A DNA stretch of 64,000 nt from NCBI RefSeq assembly GCF_014076845.1, contig NZ_JACGUT010000082.1, forward strand, positions 1 to 64,000. The letters run 5' to 3'. The notes beneath the pieces are model-generated. The model did not search any database, was not told the DNA's origin, and saw only the letters and a list, made by a program, of their open reading frames with translations. This DNA comes from Colwellia sp. MB3u-41. Lineage in GTDB: Bacteria; Pseudomonadota; Gammaproteobacteria; Enterobacterales; Alteromonadaceae. Positions 59,068-64,000 of the stretch are shown here, in pieces (the stretch's first letter is position 1; every line of letters starts with the position of its first letter). The translations under genes and the position numbers were made by a program.

Positions 59068-60138
59068 TTAATAATCAAAATCATCTTCTAAAAGGTGTAA
59101 CTCTGCATCACTATCTAAGCGCTTACCCCCTTTGGTTAATATGGTTAATTCATTTTTTACTGACTCTGGACGTTTAATTTTTTCAGAGATCTTAATCGCA
59201 ACATTGTCACGACTACGTCCTAATTTAGCTCTAAATGACGGTAAACCTTCAATTAACACCGTAATATGTTCTGGCATCTCAATAGGAATTATATCACCCT
59301 TCTCTAAATCCATAATTTTCTGTAAAGAAAGATCTACAGAGATAAATTTAGTGGATAGCTCAACAGGTACATCCATGATTTCATCACGAAGTGCTTTTGA
59401 CCAACGCATGTCCGTGTCTTCTTTATCACTTTGTACACCCGCATCAAGTAACTCACGAATAGGCTCAAGCATTGAATAAGGTAAAGCAATATGAAAGTCA
59501 CCACCGCCACCATCAAGTTCAATGTGAAAGGAACTGATCACCACAACTTCGGTTGGACTGACAATATTCGCCATTGACGGATTGACTTCAGAGTCTAGAT
59601 ACTCAAAAGATACGTCCATGACGGGAGACCATGCTTCTTTGTAATCTTCAAAAATCAACTTTAACAGCATTTGAATAATACGTCGTTCGGTTGGCGTAAA
59701 TTCACGCCCTTCAATTTTCGCGTGGTAACGTCCATCACCACCAAAAAAGTTATCGACAAGAATAAAAACTAATCGCGCTTCCATGGTAATTAATGCGGTA
59801 CCTTTTAGTGGCCTAAAGCGAACCATATTCAAACTTGTTGGCACAAATAGCGTATGAACATATTCGCCAAATTTGATCATCTGAATACCATTAATAGATA
59901 CTTCAGCTGTACGGCGCATCATATTAAATAAACTAATACGCATATGACGAGCAAAACGTTCGTTGACCATTTCCAGTGTTGGCATTCGGCCACGCACAAT
60001 GCGATCTTGTGATGAAAAGTCATAGTCAGAGGTGCTGCCCTCTTCTTTGGCAAAGTCTTCTGATACTTCCTCTTCTTCGACGTCGTCAACACCATGTAAT
60101 AGCGCATCAATTTCGTCTTGAGATAATAAATCACTCAC
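59068..60138 (-). CDS. fliM: Flagellar motor switch protein FliM
   Basis: A 356-residue C-ring protein. The N-terminal CheY-binding peptide is MSDLLSQDEIDALLHG. The middle domain has GGxG-type FFGGDGR, and a C-terminal SpoA domain follows (about 250-320). The start is GTG (60138), giving the classic MSDLLSQDEIDALL. Follows fliL by 30 nt. Confidence 0.95.
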   Translation of the reverse strand: MSDLLSQDEIDALLHGVDDVEEEEVSEDFAKEEGSTSDYDFSSQDRIVRGRMPTLEMVNERFARHMRISLFNMMRRTAEVSINGIQMIKFGEYVHTLFVPTSLNMVRFRPLKGTALITMEARLVFILVDNFFGGDGRYHAKIEGREFTPTERRIIQMLLKLIFEDYKEAWSPVMDVSFEYLDSEVNPSMANIVSPTEVVVISSFHIELDGGGGDFHIALPYSMLEPIRELLDAGVQSDKEDTDMRWSKALRDEIMDVPVELSTKFISVDLSLQKIMDLEKGDIIPIEMPEHITVLIEGLPSFRAKLGRSRDNVAIKISEKIKRPESVKNELTILTKGGKRLDSDAELHLLEDDFDY

Positions 60139-60168
60139 TGAATAGTCTCTTTAGTTAAATGCATTGTC

Positions 60169-60729
60169 TTACTGCATTACAAAACCGGTAAATAATACTT
60201 TTTCAACCACATTACTACCTTCAACATCTTTCATAATTTTATGAACTTCAACTAAAGATTTTTGTTTTAATGATATTTTTCCTGCACTGGTTGCTAAATC
60301 ATCAGCATTTGACTGAGAAAAAACCGCCAGCAAGGTACTTTCGATTAAGGGCACATGTTTCTTAGCTACTTCTTCATTGTCAGAGCCTCTTACTAATAAC
60401 TGCACTCTTATTTCAACGAAGCGATCACGAGAAGCACCCGGTACGTTAAAACGGAACGGTCTTGGCATTGGCACATATAATGCTGAACCTGTACTTGGCG
60501 CAACATCTTCTTTTGCTTCGCCTTCAGCACTGTCATCGCCACTGTTGCCATCAAGTTCAGCGTCAAGTTGATCTTGAGAAACAGGATCGTCTCCTCCCAT
60601 AAAGAAATAAACGCCACCGCCTACACTAGCCAATATCACAACAGCAGCAATGATAATGATCATCTTTTTGCTTTTGCCTTTACTGTCTAATTCTAACTCT
60701 TTACCTTCGCCTTTTTCTTCAGCCATCAT
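60169..60729 (-). CDS. fliL: Flagellar basal-body protein FliL
   Basis: A 186-residue inner-membrane protein near the stators. A basic cytoplasmic start, one transmembrane helix (about 22-44, MIIIIAAVVILASVGGGVYFF), an acidic linker and the conserved periplasmic domain (about 85-186) with RFVEIRVQLLVRG and VLFTGFVMQ follow. Two adjacent ATG codons (60729, 60726) are possible starts. Confidence 0.94.
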   Translation of the reverse strand: MMAEEKGEGKELELDSKGKSKKMIIIIAAVVILASVGGGVYFFMGGDDPVSQDQLDAELDGNSGDDSAEGEAKEDVAPSTGSALYVPMPRPFRFNVPGASRDRFVEIRVQLLVRGSDNEEVAKKHVPLIESTLLAVFSQSNADDLATSAGKISLKQKSLVEVHKIMKDVEGSNVVEKVLFTGFVMQ

Positions 60730-60815
60730 CGAGCCTTTAATATCTATTTAAATGTTAGGTTTATGTTTAATCAACTATATCGTTGAATCGCCAGCTAGCC
60801 AATGAGTTTTCTCAT

Positions 60816-62819
60816 TTAAGCGTAGTAATCTACGCCAGTTGATGAACCTTTAACCAAATTTAGTGTTTGCGTATCACTTAACGCTGATAATTCATTACCA
60901 GTAACATCGCCCTCACCACCTTGATCACCACCGCCAAGTTCATCTTCATTTTGTTGTTTGCTTTGTTGCTCGACATTGGCATCGCCAACATCAACACCAC
61001 TTTCAGCAAGCATCTCTTTTAATCGACCTAAGTTTTGATCAAAAGCTTCTTTTGCCTGCTGGTTTTGCACCGTAAAGTTAACAACAGCCTGCTCATTTTG
61101 CATATTAATTTTAACGTTAACATTACCTAGTTCTTGAGGATCAAGACGAATTTCAATTTGTTGAAGTTTCTGGTTCATCATTACCATAACTTTATCTTTC
61201 AACGCGCCCGCAAAATCTTTACGGTATACTGATAAAGTTTCATTGTATAATGAAGTCGCTTGCTTTGCATTCGTGACCGATTGAGCCGTAGATTGAACAT
61301 TTTCACTGCTCAGTTTGGTGATCATCTCTTCAGTAAAAGCTGCTGATTTTGTCGCTTCATTAACTTGAAGAATATCTCTGTTAAGCGCATTTTCAATACT
61401 GATATTCATTTGTTTTTTATCAAAAATCTCATTAAATGGTTTTTCTTTAACTGATACTTCATTATTGACCAATTTTTCAGTGTTAGATAAACTTTGTGCC
61501 ATTTTCTTGTTTTGTTGCTCTGACGACTGCTCTTGAGATTGTTCGCCAGCACTTGAGTTTTGTGCCTCAAGTACTTTGTGGGTTGCTTGATTGATCACTC
61601 GACTTTGATTCTGGTTACTTTCTTGAGCTTGTTTTTCGCCAGGAACGCTCACTCCAGCAAAAGCGACTTTATCTGTATTGATATTGTTAGCATCAATTTC
61701 ACCCACCAAGTTTTCGTTTTTAACCGTTATGGGTAATGCCGTCTCGGCTCCCTCTTTTGTTAACGAGGTATGATTTTTCGCATTACTTTGTGGGGTTTTA
61801 TCATGCGTTGTCACTTTATCTTGACTACCTAAAAACGCTGTATTGACTTTTTCTAATTCACCTTCAATCGCTGTATTTTCTTCACCAACCGCAAGGGCTT
61901 CAAGATCACTTGCTGACATTTGCTGCTTTGTCACATTGTTAACGTCAGTTTGGGTTGACAGCAGGGTTTTAAGATCAGTGAATTTCATTGATGAAACTTG
62001 CTCATTTCCTGTTTTCCCCTCGACTACAGCAATGTCTAACTTACTTTCATTTTTAATCACTTTACCCGCATCAACAACGGGTGGGATTTGAGCGTCAGTT
62101 TTATTTATCAATGCCGCGTTTTTGCTAGCTACCTGCATTTTTAATTGCTCAGCTACGTTTTTATCGGGGGTAGGTTTTACTGAATTGTCTTCAATTTCAC
62201 CTGTTTTTATTTTATCATTTCCACCAAGTACTTGCTTTAAAAGCACTTCTAATTCAGTTTTGTCTTGCTGCTTCCCAGCACTTTCTAGGGTTGATAATTT
62301 TTCATTAGTTTTTGGCGTAACCGTATTTTCACCATCGGATAATATTTTTTGAGAAGCAGACAAGAACGACATCAGTTGCTCGGTAGTACTTTCTGTATTT
62401 TTAGAGGTCGTCGATTCGTTATTAACGTTTACGACTATTGTACTTTTCTGCTCAGGATCTTCTTTTTGAGCATTTTCTAGCTGATCTTTTCTTTCATTGA
62501 TATCTTGATCATCACTAGGCAACTGTTCTGCTGATTGACTCTTATGAGTTTCAGTGTTGATTTCTTCATCAGATGCCGTACCTAACTCTTTATCTTTCGA
62601 CGGAACACCTTTATTTACGGGGTTACTTTCTGCATCAACTTTCGCTTTGTTGCCACTTATTTCTTGTTTCTTGCCGCTTTGTTGGTTTTGATAATGTTGA
62701 TCCACCATTTGCGCAAAATCTTTATTTGGATTTTTTGACGAGCCTGTTACTCTTGACTGAACAGAACTAAAGTCCTTACTTGGCGCTATATCTATGGCTA
62801 ATGTATTAACTTGCGGCAT
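60816..62819 (-). CDS. fliK: Flagellar hook-length control protein FliK
   Basis: A 667-residue secreted ruler protein. The long N-terminus (about 1-500) is a low-complexity Gln/Ser/Thr/Asn-rich tether. The conserved C-terminal Flg_hook domain (about 535-620) has KLQQIEIRLDPQELGNVNVKI and VVNFTVQNQQAKEAFDQNLGRLKEML. The start is placed at ATG 62819 (MPQVNTLAI), with AAAAGG 6 nt ahead; an ATG at 62834 is possible. A sigma-54-type promoter lies upstream, so fliK may start its own operon. Confidence 0.92.
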   Translation of the reverse strand: MPQVNTLAIDIAPSKDFSSVQSRVTGSSKNPNKDFAQMVDQHYQNQQSGKKQEISGNKAKVDAESNPVNKGVPSKDKELGTASDEEINTETHKSQSAEQLPSDDQDINERKDQLENAQKEDPEQKSTIVVNVNNESTTSKNTESTTEQLMSFLSASQKILSDGENTVTPKTNEKLSTLESAGKQQDKTELEVLLKQVLGGNDKIKTGEIEDNSVKPTPDKNVAEQLKMQVASKNAALINKTDAQIPPVVDAGKVIKNESKLDIAVVEGKTGNEQVSSMKFTDLKTLLSTQTDVNNVTKQQMSASDLEALAVGEENTAIEGELEKVNTAFLGSQDKVTTHDKTPQSNAKNHTSLTKEGAETALPITVKNENLVGEIDANNINTDKVAFAGVSVPGEKQAQESNQNQSRVINQATHKVLEAQNSSAGEQSQEQSSEQQNKKMAQSLSNTEKLVNNEVSVKEKPFNEIFDKKQMNISIENALNRDILQVNEATKSAAFTEEMITKLSSENVQSTAQSVTNAKQATSLYNETLSVYRKDFAGALKDKVMVMMNQKLQQIEIRLDPQELGNVNVKINMQNEQAVVNFTVQNQQAKEAFDQNLGRLKEMLAESGVDVGDANVEQQSKQQNEDELGGGDQGGEGDVTGNELSALSDTQTLNLVKGSSTGVDYYA

Positions 62820-62909
62820 AGTAAACCTTTTCATTTAAACGGTAAGTTTGAGCTATATTTAAAAGAGTTATAGCATTTTTTATGGCTAATTTTTTCTAAC
62901 ACATAAGTA

Positions 62910-62926
62910 AGCAAGTATTGTTCCAA
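62910..62926 (-). promoter_or_regulatory. Sigma-54 promoter of fliK
   Basis: On minus the sequence reads TTGGAACAATACTTGCT, with GG and GC 10 nt apart and both conserved ends intact. Transcription would start near 62898, about 80 nt before fliK. In Vibrio the fliKLMNOPQ operon is a class III, FlrC/sigma-54-dependent unit, which fits. Confidence 0.75.
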
Positions 62927-62953
62927 AGAATATTGTAATCTTTAGAAATAGCT

Positions 62954-63400
62954 TTATCTCTGCATTTTTTGTCGCACAAATTGTTGAGTAGCAATTTCAT
63001 CAAACATTTTTTGTTCTTGTTTATTTGCAATAATGGCCAGTGCTTGTCTTTTTTTATCACGAAGCAATTCCACTGCTTGAATTTTTTGTCGCTGAGCAAA
63101 CCACTGTTGCTTGCTCTGTTCGACTATTGCCTTGCTTTGCGTGATGGCAATATCTACTTGCTGAGCTGCGTTGTCTAGCTTGGCAATAAAGGCATGAAAA
63201 TGGCTAAATGTTGCGCTATCGATACCGACCATTGAACGTTCATTTAACCGTTTCATATACTCAAGTCGATACTCGCTAACACTGTTTAACCGTTCAATAT
63301 TCTGCTGATATTCAAATTCAGCCGTTTGTAGTGCTTGCGCTGCTTTTTTTTCTTTGTCTTGTTCATAACGATGTAAGGTATCCAGTTGCTTTAATGGCAT
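62954..63400 (-). CDS. fliJ: Flagellar export chaperone FliJ
   Basis: A 148-residue protein that is almost entirely coiled coil, the general chaperone and stalk of the FliI ATPase. Charged heptads (KEKKAAQALQTAEFEYQQNIERLN), length and the position after fliI support the name. Sequence conservation in this family is low, so the call rests on context and fold. GGGG lies just upstream of the ATG. Confidence 0.9.
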   Translation of the reverse strand: MPLKQLDTLHRYEQDKEKKAAQALQTAEFEYQQNIERLNSVSEYRLEYMKRLNERSMVGIDSATFSHFHAFIAKLDNAAQQVDIAITQSKAIVEQSKQQWFAQRQKIQAVELLRDKKRQALAIIANKQEQKMFDEIATQQFVRQKMQR

Positions 63401-63478
63401 AAGTTACCCCTTTGTAATAGTGAATGGCCAAGTAGCGTTACTACACTTTCTTTAACAACACGATGCAGGAATATTTTA

Positions 63479-64000
63479 TTATCCCTGCGCTGTTTGTGCG
63501 TGTGCTTGCGCTGCAGAAAATATTTCTTGGAGTTGCGTTAAGCTTTGATCATAAGGAATAACTTCCAACATTTTTTGTTGTAAGAAAAATTTGATCACTG
63601 GCATTAAGTCAATTGACTGATCAATACGAGGATCATTGCCACGGCTATAAGCGCCAATAGCAATCAAATCTTTGTTTTGCTGGTATAGGGAATAAACTTG
63701 TTTTAATTGTCGAGCGAGTTGCTGATGCTCTTCACTGGTCACCATTGGCATTACACGACTAATAGAACCTTCGATATCAACCGCAGGATAGTGACCTGCA
63801 TCAGCTAAAGCACGAGATAAAACAATATGTCCATCTAAAATTGCCCGAGAAGCATCTGCAATAGGGTCTTGTAGATCATCACCTTCTGTTAATACCGTAA
63901 AAAATGCGGTTATTGATCCCTGACCTTCACCACCATTACCCGCTCGTTCTACCAGTTGTGGTAACTTTGAAAATACTGAAGGCGGATAACCTTTGGTTGC
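63479..64000 (-). CDS. fliI: Flagellum-specific ATP synthase FliI, C-terminal part
   Basis: The 174 C-terminal residues of the export ATPase; the start lies beyond the window edge (64000). Visible are the conserved [22 protein letters not shown], the catalytic-subunit loop [50 protein letters not shown] and the C-terminal helical domain. Walker A is outside the window. It is followed by fliJ. Confidence 0.96.
   Translation of the reverse strand, partial: ATKGYPPSVFSKLPQLVERAGNGGEGQGSITAFFTVLTEGDDLQDPIADASRAILDGHIVLSRALADAGHYPAVDIEGSISRVMPMVTSEEHQQLARQLKQVYSLYQQNKDLIAIGAYSRGNDPRIDQSIDLMPVIKFFLQQKMLEVIPYDQSLTQLQEIFSAAQAHAQTAQG

Overview
This window looks like a chromosomal segment of a low-GC marine gammaproteobacterium of the Alteromonadales (Colwellia-like). 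The clues are the AT-rich base composition, the gene order of the lateral flagellar/chemotaxis block (fliI to fliA, then cheY-cheZ-cheA-cheB-motC-motD-parC-parP-cheW-DUF2802), the close match of the left-end sugar genes to WbpP/TviC and TviB, and the many intergenic REP-like palindromes. The genus is inferred from protein character and layout, not from a search.

Layout. 1-1110: a macrosatellite of four long units, each holding a variable number of 19-20 bp minisatellite copies and one inverted pair of REP-like palindromes. 1114-6273 (minus): the end of a capsule/exopolysaccharide locus, with UDP-GlcNAc dehydrogenase and epimerase genes and a large SLBB export protein. 6736-11080 (plus): housekeeping genes (POT peptide transporter, fau, rpiA, serA). 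11150-11940: a second REP array with about 15 copies of a 31-bp-spaced palindrome. 12021-15301: an L,D-transpeptidase, a CYTH-CHAD triphosphatase and an SH3-domain membrane protein. 15452-20308: a compact surface-polymer cassette with two paralogous CDP-glycerol-type phosphotransferases, a Wzi-like outer-membrane protein, a TagD-like cytidylyltransferase and a short SDR. 20673-21215: a secreted ricin-type lectin between 16-bp direct repeats. 21879-26995: the leucine operon with promoter, leader peptide, attenuator, leuABCD and terminator. 27095-40715: mixed genes (HD-GYP protein, a GspA-GspB fusion, cca, a TonB-dependent receptor, fahA, ribH-nusB-thiL-pgpA, mlaA and a DUF2802 protein).

40803-64000 (all minus) is a continuous flagellar and chemotaxis region. 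Read in the direction of transcription it runs fliI (cut by the window edge), fliJ, fliK, fliL, fliM, fliN, fliO, fliP, fliQ, fliR, flhB, flhA, flhF, flhG, fliA, cheY, cheZ, cheA, cheB, motC, motD, parC, parP, cheW. Sigma-54-type -24/-12 elements are visible just upstream of fliK and flhA. FlhF/FlhG and ParC/ParP together indicate polar flagella with polar chemoreceptor arrays.

The most unusual material is not in the flagellar block. It is the paired REP-like arrays with nested minisatellites that bracket a 10-kb segment, the CDP-polyol surface-polymer cassette, and the lectin gene framed by direct repeats. Several gene starts were moved to internal or non-ATG codons (fau, leuB, ygiF-like, DUF6170 gene, motC, cheY, flhF, fliR, fliK) because ribosome-binding sites, stop/start overlaps or family N-termini favour them. 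I found no tRNA, rRNA, CRISPR array, complete insertion sequence or prophage.
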